A DNA stretch of 64,000 nucleotides from the NCBI RefSeq assembly GCF_030316895.1, contig NZ_JASZYV010000002.1:372001-436000 (forward strand). The letters are read 5' to 3'. The notes beneath the pieces were generated by a model. That model saw nothing but the letters and a program-made list of their open reading frames with translations. It did not search any database and was not told the DNA's origin. The translations under genes and the position numbers were made by a program. Positions within the stretch are counted from its first letter, which is position 1, and the number at the start of each line of letters is the position of its first letter. The stretch is from Variovorax dokdonensis. GTDB lineage: Bacteria; Pseudomonadota; Gammaproteobacteria; Burkholderiales; Burkholderiaceae_C. Below are positions 35,175 to 45,124 of the stretch, one piece after another.

Positions 35175-36152
35175 TCACCCGAAGTGATCGAATGACAAGA
35201 ACTGTTGCTGCGTCAGTGCCTGGCCGTTGGCGTCCACCCATCGCAAGCCGGGCTGCACGTCGATGCTGCCGATGCGTGTGACGGCCGTTCCGGTCGCATG
35301 CCCGGCCTGCTCGACCCGCGCGCGAGCCGAGGTGGGCGCGCAGAACGCCAATTCGTAGTCATCGCCGCCGGACAGTACCAGCGCACGACGAGCGTCCGCG
35401 CTCAAGGCGAGCGCGGCAAACTCCGAATGACGCGATGCGGCCATGCATGCAGCCGCTGCGTCCGCGTCCAACGTTGCGCCCACCCCGCTCGCTTCGAGAA
35501 CGTGGCGCAGATCGCCGGCAAGGCCGTCGCTCAGATCGAGCGCGGCGGTGGCGATGCCGCGCAGTGCCAGGCCAAGTGCCACGCGCGGCGTGGGCATTTC
35601 CATTCGATCGCGCGCCAGTTGCGCAAGCCCCGGCGGCAAGGTCAGCTTGCCGCGGAACATCTCGAGTGCCATGCGGGCATCGCCCAGCGTGCCGCTCACC
35701 CAGATGTCGTCGCCGGGCTTGGCGCCGCTGCGCAGCAAGGCCTGGCCTGTCGGCACTTCGCCGAACACGGTGATGCAGATGTTGAGCGGTCCGCGCGTGG
35801 TGTCGCCGCCCACCAGTTCGCATTCGTGCGCATCGGCCAAGGCCAGCAGCCCGCGCGAAAAGCCTTCCAGCCAGGCTTCGTCCACCGAAGGCAGCGCCAG
35901 CGCCAGCGTGAAGGCCAGCGGCTTGGCGCCACAGGCGGCCAGATCGCTCAGGTTGACCGCCAGCGCCTTGTGGCCCAGGCGCAGCGGGTCGACCGTCGAA
36001 AGAAAGTGGCGCCCTTCGACCAGCATGTCGCTCGACACGGCCAGTTGCATGCCCGGCGCGGGAGCGAGCAGTGCGCAGTCGTCGCCCACGCCCAGGGGTG
36101 ATCGCTTCGCGGGCCGCTTGAAGTAGCGCGCGATGAGATCGAACTCACCCAT
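35175..36152 (-). CDS. thiL: Thiamine-monophosphate kinase
   Basis: Phosphorylates thiamine monophosphate to the active diphosphate coenzyme. The 325-residue product begins [14 protein letters not shown] at 36152, the family start; a longer frame adds only low-complexity sequence. AIR-synthase-like fold motifs are visible: [46 protein letters not shown] and [11 protein letters not shown]. It overlaps the YbdK-type gene upstream by eight bases. Downstream, pgpA would be expected but the type VI cassette intervenes. No TPP riboswitch is seen nearby. Confidence 0.96.
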   Translation of the reverse strand: MGEFDLIARYFKRPAKRSPLGVGDDCALLAPAPGMQLAVSSDMLVEGRHFLSTVDPLRLGHKALAVNLSDLAACGAKPLAFTLALALPSVDEAWLEGFSRGLLALADAHECELVGGDTTRGPLNICITVFGEVPTGQALLRSGAKPGDDIWVSGTLGDARMALEMFRGKLTLPPGLAQLARDRMEMPTPRVALGLALRGIATAALDLSDGLAGDLRHVLEASGVGATLDADAAAACMAASRHSEFAALALSADARRALVLSGGDDYELAFCAPTSARARVEQAGHATGTAVTRIGSIDVQPGLRWVDANGQALTQQQFLSFDHFG

Positions 36153-37293
36153 GCTCGCCCCGGAAGCGCAGCGCGGCCTGGCGCACCACTTCTGCCAGCA
36201 GGCGCTCCTGCCCCTGGCGCTCGCGCAGCCAGCGCGCGTCGTTGTGGCTGGCCTCCACGTCGGTGCGAAGCTGCGCCATGCCCTCGGTGGCGTCCAGCGC
36301 TTCGGCATGCCATTCGAGCTGCGACATGGTCATCAGGATGTGTTCGCGCAGCGGCATATGGTCGCCGGTGGCGGGGTCGACATACACCGCATCCATGCCG
36401 AAGCGGCAGGCCTGGAAGCGGTTGTAGGTGTAGACGAGGTAGTCGTCCTCGCTGGGCGTGAAGGGCTGCTCCTGCAGGAACCATGCGGCCAGCGACTGGA
36501 CGTAGCCGGCCAGCGCCGCGGCCCGCTGAACCGTGAGCGGCGTGTCGAACACGCGGATCTCGATGGTGCCGAACTCCGGCTTGGGCCGGATGTCCCAGTA
36601 GAAGTCCTTCATGCTGCGCACGACGCCGGTGCGCGTCATGCGTTCGAAGTAGTGACCGAATTCATTCCAGCTCAACATGAAGGGCGCGCGGCCCGACAGC
36701 GGGAACGCGAACACCGAGTTGAGCCGCGCGGAGTCGAACTGCGTGTCTTGTCCCTGCACGAATGGCGACGATGCCGACAACGCGATGAAGTGCGGGATGT
36801 AGCGCGACATGCGGTGCAGCATGAGCAGCGCGCCGTCGGCGCTGGGGCAGCCGATGTGCACGTGCTGCCCGAAGATGGTGAACTGCTTCGACAGGTAGCC
36901 GTAGAGCTCCGACAGCTCCCGAAAGCGCGGCTTGTCGTAGATGCGCTGTTCGTGCCATTGCTGGAAGGCGTGCGTGCCGCCGCCGACCACGGCGATGTTG
37001 AGCTTGTCCGCGCACCGGACCAGCGCATCGCGAATCGGCGTGAGCTGCGCGATCACGTCTTTCGCCGAGTGGCAGATGCCGGTCGAGATCTCGATCATGC
37101 TCGACGTCATTTCTGGCACCACGCTGCCGGGCAGCGGCGTCTGCGCCATCAGGCGCAGCATGTCCTGGGCGAACGGGGTCAGGTCGAAGTCGTGGGTGTT
37201 GACCAGCTGCAGCTCGAGCTCGACGCCGAGCGACAACGCCTCGGATCGAGAGAAAGGCTCCAGCGCCACCACGCGATCTGCATGCGCCTTCAT
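36145..37293 (-). CDS. YbdK-type carboxylate-amine ligase (glutamate-cysteine ligase-like)
   Basis: A 382-residue member of the YbdK/GCS2 family, ATP-dependent ligases with a glutamine-synthetase-like fold; the E. coli protein has weak glutamate-cysteine ligase activity. Visible are [11 protein letters not shown] near the N-terminus, [40 protein letters not shown] and [24 protein letters not shown] Shine-Dalgarno precedes the start. The gene overlaps the antiporter stop (ATGA) and thiL, so all three are read together. Its physiological reaction is uncertain; gshB is present at 606-1577, which leaves a glutathione role open. Confidence 0.9.
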   Translation of the reverse strand: MKAHADRVVALEPFSRSEALSLGVELELQLVNTHDFDLTPFAQDMLRLMAQTPLPGSVVPEMTSSMIEISTGICHSAKDVIAQLTPIRDALVRCADKLNIAVVGGGTHAFQQWHEQRIYDKPRFRELSELYGYLSKQFTIFGQHVHIGCPSADGALLMLHRMSRYIPHFIALSASSPFVQGQDTQFDSARLNSVFAFPLSGRAPFMLSWNEFGHYFERMTRTGVVRSMKDFYWDIRPKPEFGTIEIRVFDTPLTVQRAAALAGYVQSLAAWFLQEQPFTPSEDDYLVYTYNRFQACRFGMDAVYVDPATGDHMPLREHILMTMSQLEWHAEALDATEGMAQLRTDVEASHNDARWLRERQGQERLLAEVVRQAALRFRGEHG

Positions 37294-38585
37294 GACTTGG
37301 TCTCCTCGGTATTGCGTGTGCCGGCGCCATCGCGCCGCGTGAGGATGTCGGGCAGCCAGCGCTGAGAACTCTCGCCAGCGGCGTGGATGGCCACGGTGGC
37401 GATTACCGCACCCAGCACTTCCATCAGCAGGATGGCCGGAAGGGCGATCTGCGCGGCCATGCCGCCCACCACCGGGGAAGCGCGCACGAACGACGAGATG
37501 ATCAACAGCGCCACCGCCGAAAGCGGCGACATCGCCAGCCCGAGCCAGAGCGCCTGCGACCAGCTGGCGCCGCTGCCCGGATTGGCGATCGCCACCCCGG
37601 TCACCTTGGCCAGCAGCCGAACGCCGATGAGGGCCAGGACCAGCCCGGCCACAGGCAGGCTCCAGTCGGCTTGCGCCGCCACGCTGGAAACCAGCACGAA
37701 CATCATCATGGTGATCAGCGAAGAAGCCGTGCCGAGCTGTCGCGGCCAGACCCAAGGCTTGGGGTTGAGCTGCTTGAGCAGCACGCCACCGATCAGCGCG
37801 GCCAGCGGCGCCGAGGCGCCGATGTAGGCCGCCGTGGCAGCGCCGGCGCCGATGATGGCCAGCAGCAGGATCGACGTGTTCTCGCTGGTGGGGTTCATGA
37901 CGCGCAGCGCGGAGCGCAGCGCCAGCGCCATCAAGGCGCCGACCACGAAGGACAAGCCCAGCACCACCCCAACCGGGTAGAGCCGCGCCATCCAGCTCAC
38001 CGGAGCGCTGCCCGCCACGAGCAGGCTCGTGTGCGCGTGGCTGAGCGTGAGTGCATAGAAGGTGTTGAGCGCCGACAGGGCCAGCGCGCGCTCGGTGACC
38101 GGGCCGGTGGCGCGCGTGTCGATGGTCACCCTGCCCAGCACGGCGGGCGAGGCCATCAGCGACATCAAGGCCAGCGGCACGGCGATCGCGTGGGGCAGCG
38201 TCAGCCACACCAGCACCCAGTACACGGCGAAGTAGGTCAGCGTGGATTCGAGCAGGCTTTGCACCAGCACCATCGGGTTGTGCCGGAACCAGCGCAACGG
38301 CAGTCGTCCGCCCGCTTCGAACAGCACGATGGCAACGCCCAGCTCCAGCAGGAAGAGCCCCGTGCCCTGCAGCGGCCAGGTCGCGCCTTCGAAGCCCGCG
38401 AAGCCCACGACGGCGCCCACGGCGGTGTAGCCGACCAGCTTGGGCATGCCCGTGTAGCGCTGTACCAAGTGACCTGCGACGGCCGCAGCCGCCAACAGCA
38501 GCGACCAGACGATCATCGGCAGTCCTGCCGAGGGGTGGACCCATTGGGACCAGAAGCCCAGGAGATTGCTGAAAAAAGGTGTCAT
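37290..38585 (-). CDS. Cation:proton antiporter, CPA2 type
   Basis: Inner-membrane antiporter of 431 residues with about twelve hydrophobic helices. The first conserved block is [19 protein letters not shown], then [19 protein letters not shown] and [35 protein letters not shown] and the [14 protein letters not shown] stretch follow. It has no cytoplasmic TrkA-N (nucleotide-binding) domain, unlike KefB/KefC. It is the first gene of an operon with the YbdK-like ligase and thiL through ATGA overlap. The ion, Na+ or K+, cannot be told. Confidence 0.88.
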   Translation of the reverse strand: MTPFFSNLLGFWSQWVHPSAGLPMIVWSLLLAAAAVAGHLVQRYTGMPKLVGYTAVGAVVGFAGFEGATWPLQGTGLFLLELGVAIVLFEAGGRLPLRWFRHNPMVLVQSLLESTLTYFAVYWVLVWLTLPHAIAVPLALMSLMASPAVLGRVTIDTRATGPVTERALALSALNTFYALTLSHAHTSLLVAGSAPVSWMARLYPVGVVLGLSFVVGALMALALRSALRVMNPTSENTSILLLAIIGAGAATAAYIGASAPLAALIGGVLLKQLNPKPWVWPRQLGTASSLITMMMFVLVSSVAAQADWSLPVAGLVLALIGVRLLAKVTGVAIANPGSGASWSQALWLGLAMSPLSAVALLIISSFVRASPVVGGMAAQIALPAILLMEVLGAVIATVAIHAAGESSQRWLPDILTRRDGAGTRNTEETKS

Positions 38586-38694
38586 CCAAATTCAATCTTG
38601 CGCAAGCGCACTTGTGCAGGGTCGCCACTGGTGGCGACATGCCTTGCCGACGGGAGCCGCCGAAGCCGGCGCGCGGAGTCTAGGGCCTGCCGGC

Positions 38695-39096
38695 CTAGTG
38701 CAGGACGCGCGGCACCGGCGGTTCCTCGCCCGCCCCGGCGTCGAGGACGAAGGCGGGAATGGGCACGTCGAAGCGCTGTCCCGACTCGGTCACGAAAAAG
38801 AAACTCCCCCGCATCGTTCCGGTGGCTGCCTGCAGTCTGCAGCCGCTTGTGTAACGATACGTTTCTCCTGCCGGGATGAGCGGCTGCTGGCCGACCACAC
38901 CGAGCCCCTGCACCTCTTGGGCTTGACCGGCGGCATCCTCGATTTTCCAATGTCGGGAAATCAACTGCGCGGCCTCCTTGCCTTCGTTCATGACGGTGAC
39001 GACATAGGCGAAGGTGTAGATGCGCTCGCGCGGCGCCGATTGCTCGGGCAGATAGCGAGGTTCCACAAGGACCCGGATCGAGTTGGGCAGGGACAT
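38695..39096 (-). CDS. apaG: Co2+/Mg2+ efflux protein ApaG
   Basis: A 133-residue protein consisting of one ApaG domain with a fibronectin III-like fold. Conserved segments include [48 protein letters not shown] and [20 protein letters not shown]. ApaG mutations in Salmonella affect Co2+ resistance and Mg2+ efflux; the direct mechanism is unknown. Starts at 39096 (MSLPNS) and 39105 (MRAMS) are both possible. It is divergent from rpe with a 55-base space between starts, and ends at a spacer with hairpin-forming sequence before the antiporter gene. Confidence 0.93.
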   Translation of the reverse strand: MSLPNSIRVLVEPRYLPEQSAPRERIYTFAYVVTVMNEGKEAAQLISRHWKIEDAAGQAQEVQGLGVVGQQPLIPAGETYRYTSGCRLQAATGTMRGSFFFVTESGQRFDVPIPAFVLDAGAGEEPPVPRVLH

Positions 39097-39151
39097 GGCC
39101 CGCATGGTAGCCGACGCCTGCGACACCGACCCTGCGACAATCCCGAGCATC

Positions 39152-39856
39152 ATGACCCGCAGCGCCCCCACCTATCGCATTGCCCCATCGCTCCTGTCGG
39201 CCGATTTCGCGCGCCTGGGCGCCGAGCTCACCGACGTGATCGCAGCCGGGGCCGACTGGATCCACTTCGACGTGATGGACAACCACTACGTGCCGAACCT
39301 CACCTTCGGCCCCATGGTGTGTCAGGCCCTCAAGCCCCACTCGAAGAAAGCCGACGGAACGCCGGTGCCCATCGACGTGCACCTGATGATCGAGCCGGTC
39401 GATGCCCTTGCCGGTGCCTTTGCCAAGGCGGGGGCTGACTACATCAGCTTTCATCCGGACGCATCGCCCCATGCGCACCGCAGCGTCCAGGCCATCCGCG
39501 CGGCGGGCAGCAAGCCCGGCCTGGTCTTCAACCCGGGCGCCGGCCTGGAGCCGCTGGACTGGCTGATCGACGACATCGACCTCATCCTCATCATGAGCGT
39601 CAACCCAGGCTTCGGCGGCCAGAGCTTCATCGATTCGGCGCTGCGCAAGGTCGAGCAGGCGCGCAAGCGGATCGAGCAGACCGGGCGCGACATTCGGCTG
39701 GAGGTGGATGGCGGCATCAAGGCCGACAACATCGCCCGCGTGGCAAGCGCCGGCGCAGACACCTTCGTGGCGGGCAGCGCCATCTTCGGCGCCGCGGACT
39801 ATGGCCAGGTGATCAGCCAGATGCGCAGCAACCTGGCCGAGGTCAAGCTCGGCTGA
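39152..39856 (+). CDS. rpe: Ribulose-phosphate 3-epimerase
   Basis: TIM-barrel enzyme interconverting ribulose 5-phosphate and xylulose 5-phosphate in the pentose-phosphate and Calvin pathways. It has 234 residues from the start at 39152 ([13 protein letters not shown]). Seen are [13 protein letters not shown], the metal-binding [45 protein letters not shown] and the phosphate-binding [16 protein letters not shown] lies ten bases upstream of the ATG. In Burkholderiales rpe is often followed by gph and trpE genes, but here a short gene on the other strand follows. Confidence 0.96.
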   Translation: MTRSAPTYRIAPSLLSADFARLGAELTDVIAAGADWIHFDVMDNHYVPNLTFGPMVCQALKPHSKKADGTPVPIDVHLMIEPVDALAGAFAKAGADYISFHPDASPHAHRSVQAIRAAGSKPGLVFNPGAGLEPLDWLIDDIDLILIMSVNPGFGGQSFIDSALRKVEQARKRIEQTGRDIRLEVDGGIKADNIARVASAGADTFVAGSAIFGAADYGQVISQMRSNLAEVKLG

Positions 39857-39928
39857 AGCCGGCCGAGGCGTCGAAGAGACCACACCGCCTTCCAACGCCA
39901 TCGCCGTCATGCCGGCAGGTCTGCGGCC

Positions 39929-40183
39929 TCAGCGCTTGAGCTTTTCCCTGTAGAGGCGGTCCATCATCGGGCCCCGGTCGGTGTCGACCACGCCACGCTC
40001 CACGTCGTCATGGGCGCGCCGGGCCTTGGCGTCTGGCTTGGCGTTGCTCTTCTGGCTGTCTGCCGATTCGTCATGCTCGTGCGGCAGGCGGGGGCCGCGC
40101 GTGGATCGGGTGTTTCCTTCGTCGGGCGTCTTCACGTCGTCTTGCTGCGCGTTCGACGGCCCCTGGGTTGCAGGGCGGGCCAT
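39929..40183 (-). CDS. Small hydrophilic protein of unknown function
   Basis: An 84-residue, highly charged protein with no hydrophobic segment, beginning MARPATQGPSNAQQDDVK and ending DRLYREKLKR. It is rich in Asp, Lys, Arg, Ser and Gln and is probably disordered except for the C-terminal helix. No known domain is recognised. It is divergent from the desuccinylase-like gene and sits near the Ku/LigD pair, but nothing ties it to them. Coding character is supported by consistent GC-rich third positions and a plausible start. Confidence 0.55.
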   Translation of the reverse strand: MARPATQGPSNAQQDDVKTPDEGNTRSTRGPRLPHEHDESADSQKSNAKPDAKARRAHDDVERGVVDTDRGPMMDRLYREKLKR

Positions 40184-40288
40184 TTTGATTTCTCCGTGGA
40201 TCGATGCCTTGATCGGTGAAACGTTGTCCCATGCCATCGGGCCGATGGGGGTAGGAGGCGCGTGCGCACCCCTGTAGGATTGCCCGCC

Positions 40289-41323
40289 ATGTCGACTTCG
40301 CCATTCAGTGCCCTGCTCGAGGGGGATACCGCCCCCGATCCATCGCAGCCGGTCGCCGAGGTGCCCGACCTTCTGCGGGTGCTTGGCTACAAGGCGCTGC
40401 AACCGGGCCCGCGCCTGCTGGTCATCGGGGGCGTGCATGGCGACGAAACTTGCGGCACGCTGGCCATCGAGCGCCTGCGCCTCGAACTGGATGCCGGCTG
40501 GCAGGTGCTGCGCAGCGGGCAGTTGACGATGGTTCCGGTTGCCAATCCACTGGCGCGCCGGCGCGGACAGCGAGAAGGCGAGCGCAACCTCAATCGCAAT
40601 TTCAGGCCGACGCTGCCTGGGCAGTCTCCCGCCGACTACGAGGCGCGCATCGTCGACGTGCTCTGCCCGATCATCGAGCAGCACGATGCACTGCTCGACC
40701 TGCACTCCTTCGAAAGCGCGGGCGAGGCCTTTGCCATGATCGGCCCGCGCAACAACACCGGCACGCTCGAGCCCTTCTCCCGCGCGGAGGAAGAGGGCCG
40801 CCTCGCGGCGCAACTCGGCACGGCCCGCGTCGTGGAAGGCTGGCTCGACATCTATGCCGACGGACTGGCGCAACGTGCCGCCGCCGGCGAAGTGCTGGCC
40901 ACGGACGCCATCGACTTCGGCCGCGGCACCAACGAATACATGCGCAGCCGCGGCGGCTACGGCGTGACGCTGGAATGCGGACAGCACCGCGACCCGGCCG
41001 CGCCAGAGGTGGGCTATCGCGCCATCCTGGCCACGCTGCGGCATCTGGGCATGATCGACGCCGAAGCCGGTGCCGAGACGCCGCCAGCGCCGCAGGTCCT
41101 GCGCCTGGCTGGCGTGGTGCTGCGTTTGAGCGCCGGAGACCGTTTCGAGCGCGAATGGGCCACCTTCGACTCCGTGCAGGCGGGCCAGGTCATCGGCCAT
41201 CGCGCCGACGGCGAGGTGCTGAAGGCGCAGCGCGATGGCTTCATCGTCTTTCCGAACGACAAGGCGCTTGCGGGGGCCGAATGGTTCTATTTCGCGCACT
41301 TGAGCGATCGCAGGCTGGACTGA
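40289..41323 (+). CDS. Succinylglutamate desuccinylase/aspartoacylase family zinc hydrolase
   Basis: A 344-residue zinc-dependent amidohydrolase of the AstE/AspA family (M14-like). The zinc ligands are visible in IGGVHGDETCG (His and Glu) and DLHSFE (His), with the substrate loop GERNLNRNFRPT and the later VTLECGQHRDP carrying the catalytic Glu. A C-terminal beta domain follows (residues about 255-344). The start at 40289 (MSTSPFS) is preferred; TAGGAT ends eight bases before it. No other arginine-succinyltransferase pathway genes are adjacent, so the substrate is unassigned. Confidence 0.88.
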   Translation: MSTSPFSALLEGDTAPDPSQPVAEVPDLLRVLGYKALQPGPRLLVIGGVHGDETCGTLAIERLRLELDAGWQVLRSGQLTMVPVANPLARRRGQREGERNLNRNFRPTLPGQSPADYEARIVDVLCPIIEQHDALLDLHSFESAGEAFAMIGPRNNTGTLEPFSRAEEEGRLAAQLGTARVVEGWLDIYADGLAQRAAAGEVLATDAIDFGRGTNEYMRSRGGYGVTLECGQHRDPAAPEVGYRAILATLRHLGMIDAEAGAETPPAPQVLRLAGVVLRLSAGDRFEREWATFDSVQAGQVIGHRADGEVLKAQRDGFIVFPNDKALAGAEWFYFAHLSDRRLD

Positions 41324-41490
41324 CTGACGCCGGCTGCGAGCAGGTGCCTCGGGCGCTTGGCGCCGCATTCCTACATCGATGCGGCATCGGCGGTACTAAT
41401 GTGTTGAGCCCACCAGCGGCGCGCTTTCGCGGATTTGCGGAACGCCCGCCGTACCCGCGCCCGATGCAGGCGCTGCCGACCGGAGGACCG

Positions 41491-42507
41491 ATGCCAGCCA
41501 AGAAGCGAACAGCGCCCAAGAAGAGTTCCCACGCCAAGGGTGCGCCGCGCGCCCTGTGGAAGGGCGCCATCAGTTTCGGCCTCGTTCATGTGCCGGTGGC
41601 GCTGTATCCGGCCACGCGAGATCATGGCGTCGACTTCGACTGGCTGGACAAGCGCTCCATGGACCCGGTGGGCTACAAGCGCATCAACAAGCGGACCGGC
41701 CGCGAAGTGAGCAAGGAGCACATCGCCAAGGGCGTGGACACGGGCGGCGGCAACTACGTGCTGCTTGGCGACGATGAGATCGGCAAGGCCTATCCCACCA
41801 CGACGCGCACGATCGAGATCGAGTCGTTCGTGCCGGCACAGGGCATTCCATTCATCTACATGGACCGGCCGTACTACCTGGCGCCGATCGATCGCGGCGC
41901 CAAGGTGTATGCGCTGCTGCGCGAGGCATTGCTCAAGTCCCAGCGGGTGGGCGTGGCCCGGGTCGTCATCCAGACCCGCGAGCATCTGGCCATGCTCATT
42001 CCCTCAGGCGCCGGACTGGTGCTGAACCTCCTGCGCTGGAGCGAGGACATCCGCCCCTGGAGCGCGCTGGAACTTCCCCCCGAAGGCGCACGCAAGGCCG
42101 GCATCAGTGGCAAGGAGCTGCAGATGGCCGAGCGACTGATCGAGGAAATGGCCGACGACTTCGAGCCCGGGCAATACCACGACGCCTTTACCGAACGCAT
42201 CGAGGAACTGGTCAAGCGCAAGGCCGCTGCGGGCAAGGCGCGTCCGGTGACGGAGTCGCAGGAAGAAGAATCCGCCCCTGAAGAAAGCAACGTGGTCGAC
42301 TTGACGCAGTTGCTGCAGCGCAGCCTACGGCAGGGCAAAGGCGCAGCCAAGTCTTCGACGAAGGCCGCAGGCAAGACTTCGACAAAGGCAGCAGCCAAGA
42401 CCTCGACCAAGCGCGCTTCCAAGCGTTCCGCCACCGGGACGGCTGCGCGGAAGAAGGCGCCGCCCAGAAAGTCCAAGGCCGCCGAGCAGGAACGGCGCGC
42501 TGCCTGA
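41491..42507 (+). CDS. ku: Non-homologous end-joining protein Ku
   Basis: Homodimeric ring protein that binds double-strand DNA ends and recruits LigD. The 338-residue product has the Ku core (residues about 18-265): LWKGAISFGLVHVPVALYPA, YKRINKRTGREVSKEHI, SFVPAQGIPFIYMDRPYYL and LLREALLKSQRVGVARVV. The C-terminal tail (about 285-338) is a Lys/Ala/Ser/Thr-rich repeat with KTSTKAA units, the kind of basic extension that adds DNA binding. An excellent GGAGG Shine-Dalgarno is followed by the ATG at 41491. ligD begins seven bases after its stop, forming a two-gene repair operon. Confidence 0.96.
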   Translation: MPAKKRTAPKKSSHAKGAPRALWKGAISFGLVHVPVALYPATRDHGVDFDWLDKRSMDPVGYKRINKRTGREVSKEHIAKGVDTGGGNYVLLGDDEIGKAYPTTTRTIEIESFVPAQGIPFIYMDRPYYLAPIDRGAKVYALLREALLKSQRVGVARVVIQTREHLAMLIPSGAGLVLNLLRWSEDIRPWSALELPPEGARKAGISGKELQMAERLIEEMADDFEPGQYHDAFTERIEELVKRKAAAGKARPVTESQEEESAPEESNVVDLTQLLQRSLRQGKGAAKSSTKAAGKTSTKAAAKTSTKRASKRSATGTAARKKAPPRKSKAAEQERRAA

Positions 42508-42514
42508 AGCCAGC

Positions 42515-45124
42515 ATGGCCAAGCGCGCATCGACCCTCGACACCTACGATCGCAAGCGCGACTTCACGCGCAGCCCGGAGCCGCGCGGCGGCAAGGCGAG
42601 CGCTTCGAGCAAGGCGCTGTCCTTCGTCGTTCAGAAGCACCACGCGCGGCAATTGCACTACGACTTCAGGCTGGAACTGGATGGCCGCCTTCTGAGCTGG
42701 GCCGTGCCCAAAGGCCCCTGCCTCGACCCCAAGGTGAAGCGCATGGCGGTGGAGGTGGAAGACCATCCGCTGACCTACGGCGGGTTCGAGGGCACCATCC
42801 CGCCGGGCAACTATGGCGCTGGCACCGTCATCGTCTGGGACAACGGCACATGGCTGCCGGTGGGTGATCCGCACGAAGGCTTGGCCAAGGGCGACCTCAA
42901 GTTCGACCTGCAGGGCCACAAGCTGCACGGGCGCTGGGTGCTGGTGCGCATCCGTGGCCGTGACGGCGAAGGCGCCAACGGCAAGCAGCCTTGGCTGCTC
43001 ATCAAGGAACGCGATGGGCAAGCCCGGCCACTGGACGACTACGACGTGCTGGTGGCCGAGCCAGGCAGCGTCCTGGCCACGCCCAGGGCGAAGGCCGGCA
43101 AGACGACATCGGCGCCGGCTGCGCCCGCGGCCGCAGCAACGCCATCCGAAGCCGATCCGCCCGTGCTCGAACCGCCGCGCGCCGCGCTGCCTGCCAAGCT
43201 CTCGCCCCAACTCGCCACGCTCGCTGCCGGCCCGCCGCCGACCCCGGGCGATTGGCTCTACGAACTCAAGTACGACGGCTACCGGCTGCTGTGCCGCATC
43301 GACGGCCGATCGGTCAAATGCTTCACTCGCAACGGCCACGATTGGACCGACAAGCTGCCGCAATTGGCCAAGGCCCTGCGCACGCTGTCGCTCAAGTCGG
43401 GCTGGATCGACGGCGAAATCGTGGTGGAGGACGAAGACGGCGCGCCCGACTTCCAGGCGCTGCAGAACGCATTCGACAGCGGCTCCACGGCCAACATCGT
43501 CTACTGGATCTTCGATGTGCCGTTTCTCGACGGGCGCGATCTGCGTGGCCTGCCCTTCGAGCAGCGCAGCGTGCTGTTGCCAGGGCTGCTGGGGGCCGAT
43601 TCGCCGCCCATGCTGCGGGTGAGCGAAGCCTTCGATGCCGATCCGCGCGACATGCTGGTGGCGGCCACGCGCCTGGGCTTCGAGGGCATCGTGGGCAAGC
43701 GGCGCGACGCACACTATGTCTCGACGCGCTCGCCGCATTGGATCAAGCTCAAGGGCGGCTCGCGCCAGGAGTTCGTGGTGGGCGGCTACACGCGGCCCCA
43801 GGGCGGGCGCACCGACTTCGGCGCGCTGCTCCTGGGCGTGCACGACGACGCTGGACAGCTCCGGTATTGCGGCAGCGTGGGTACGGGGTTCGACCAGGCA
43901 CGTTTGGCCGACGTTCGCGAGCGACTCGACAAGCTGGCCAGCCCCAAGTCGCCCTTCGCCGACCCCTTGCCCGGCACGGTGAAGGTCAAGCAGTTCGCCA
44001 AGCCCAGCCTGGTGGCCGAGATCGCGTTCGCGGGCTGGACGCGCGACAGCCACCTGCGTCATCCTGTCTTCCAGGGCCTGCGTGACGACAAGCCCGCCCG
44101 CCAGGTTCGACGGGAACGAGCGACCGAGCTTGCCGCTGCGCCTGCCCCTTTGCCCGCCCAAAAGGCCGGAGCGAGCCAGGCAGCCCGCACCGCGCCGCCC
44201 TCGATCCGCATCACCAACGCCGACCGCGTGATCGACAGCGCCAGCGGCAGCACCAAGGGCGCATTGGTCGACTACTACGCGCGCGTCGCGCCGCTCATCC
44301 TGCCGCACCTGAAAGGCCGGCCGGTGTCGCTGGTGCGCGCGCCCGACGGCGTGGGCGGCGAGTTGTTCTTCCAGAAGCATGCGCAGGGACGCGAGTTGCC
44401 GCACGTCACGCAACTCGATCGGGCGCTGGACCCGGGTCATCCCAGCCTGTTGCAGATCGACCAGGCCGAGGCGCTGTTGTCTGTCGCGCAGATGAACACC
44501 ATCGAGCTGCACACCTGGAACGCGACGTCGCGCGCCATCGACCGGCCGGACCGCTTCTGCCTCGATCTCGATCCCGGGGAGGGCCTGGGCTGGCCGCGCG
44601 TGATCGAGGCTGCGCAACTGGTGCATGCGCTGCTGGACGAGTTGGGCCTGGCCGCGTTCCTCAAGACCAGCGGCGGCAAGGGCCTGCATGTGGTCGTGCC
44701 CGTGCGCCGTCACTACGACTGGGATGCGGTCAAAGGCTTCTCGCAGGCCATCGTTCAGCATTTGGCCCAGCATCTTCCCGACCGCTTCGTGGCGATCAGC
44801 GGCCCGCGAAATCGTGTCGGCAAGATTTTTGTCGACTACCTGCGCAACGGCTTCGGCGCCACCACCGTGTCGGCATGGTCGGTGCGCGCGCGGCCGGGGC
44901 TGGGCGTTTCGGTGCCGGTGGATTGGAGCGAGCTCTCGTCGTTGGAGTCGGGCGCGCATTGGACGTTGGCGGACGTCGACGCGAGGCGCAGCGTGGGCAA
45001 TGGACCTTGGACCGAAATGGAGAAAAGCCGCAACGGCCTGGCCTCGGCGATGCGCAAGCTCGGGTATGTGCCCCCTGCGCCGACCGCAAAGGACAAAGCC
45101 GAAGCCAAGGCCAAGGCCAACTGA
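42515..45124 (+). CDS. ligD: Multidomain ATP-dependent DNA ligase LigD
   Basis: Repairs broken DNA ends with Ku. The 869-residue protein has domains in the order phosphoesterase, ligase, polymerase, as in Pseudomonas and unlike Mycobacterium. The phosphoesterase (residues about 35-185) shows KHHARQLHYDFRLE. The ligase has the adenylation motif ELKYDGYR with nucleophile Lys252, and EGIVGKRRD. The primase-like polymerase (about 565-850) has DGVGGELFFQKHA, FCLDLDPGEG carrying the metal Asp pair, and SGGKGLHVVVP. Ala/Pro-rich linkers separate the domains. The C-terminus is a Lys/Ala run. Confidence 0.96.
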   Translation: MAKRASTLDTYDRKRDFTRSPEPRGGKASASSKALSFVVQKHHARQLHYDFRLELDGRLLSWAVPKGPCLDPKVKRMAVEVEDHPLTYGGFEGTIPPGNYGAGTVIVWDNGTWLPVGDPHEGLAKGDLKFDLQGHKLHGRWVLVRIRGRDGEGANGKQPWLLIKERDGQARPLDDYDVLVAEPGSVLATPRAKAGKTTSAPAAPAAAATPSEADPPVLEPPRAALPAKLSPQLATLAAGPPPTPGDWLYELKYDGYRLLCRIDGRSVKCFTRNGHDWTDKLPQLAKALRTLSLKSGWIDGEIVVEDEDGAPDFQALQNAFDSGSTANIVYWIFDVPFLDGRDLRGLPFEQRSVLLPGLLGADSPPMLRVSEAFDADPRDMLVAATRLGFEGIVGKRRDAHYVSTRSPHWIKLKGGSRQEFVVGGYTRPQGGRTDFGALLLGVHDDAGQLRYCGSVGTGFDQARLADVRERLDKLASPKSPFADPLPGTVKVKQFAKPSLVAEIAFAGWTRDSHLRHPVFQGLRDDKPARQVRRERATELAAAPAPLPAQKAGASQAARTAPPSIRITNADRVIDSASGSTKGALVDYYARVAPLILPHLKGRPVSLVRAPDGVGGELFFQKHAQGRELPHVTQLDRALDPGHPSLLQIDQAEALLSVAQMNTIELHTWNATSRAIDRPDRFCLDLDPGEGLGWPRVIEAAQLVHALLDELGLAAFLKTSGGKGLHVVVPVRRHYDWDAVKGFSQAIVQHLAQHLPDRFVAISGPRNRVGKIFVDYLRNGFGATTVSAWSVRARPGLGVSVPVDWSELSSLESGAHWTLADVDARRSVGNGPWTEMEKSRNGLASAMRKLGYVPPAPTAKDKAEAKAKAN

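Noticed and set aside
34958..35281. Plus-strand frame between DUF4123 and thiL
   Set aside because: No domain, no ribosome binding site, and it runs into the antisense of thiL.
38621..38638. GTCGCCAC/GTGGCGAC palindrome as terminator of apaG
   Set aside because: The stem leaves almost no loop and there is no T-run, so intrinsic termination is not supported.
42212..44959. 915-codon minus-strand frame opposite ligD
   Set aside because: The ligD motifs on the plus strand are unmistakable; the antisense product has no features.
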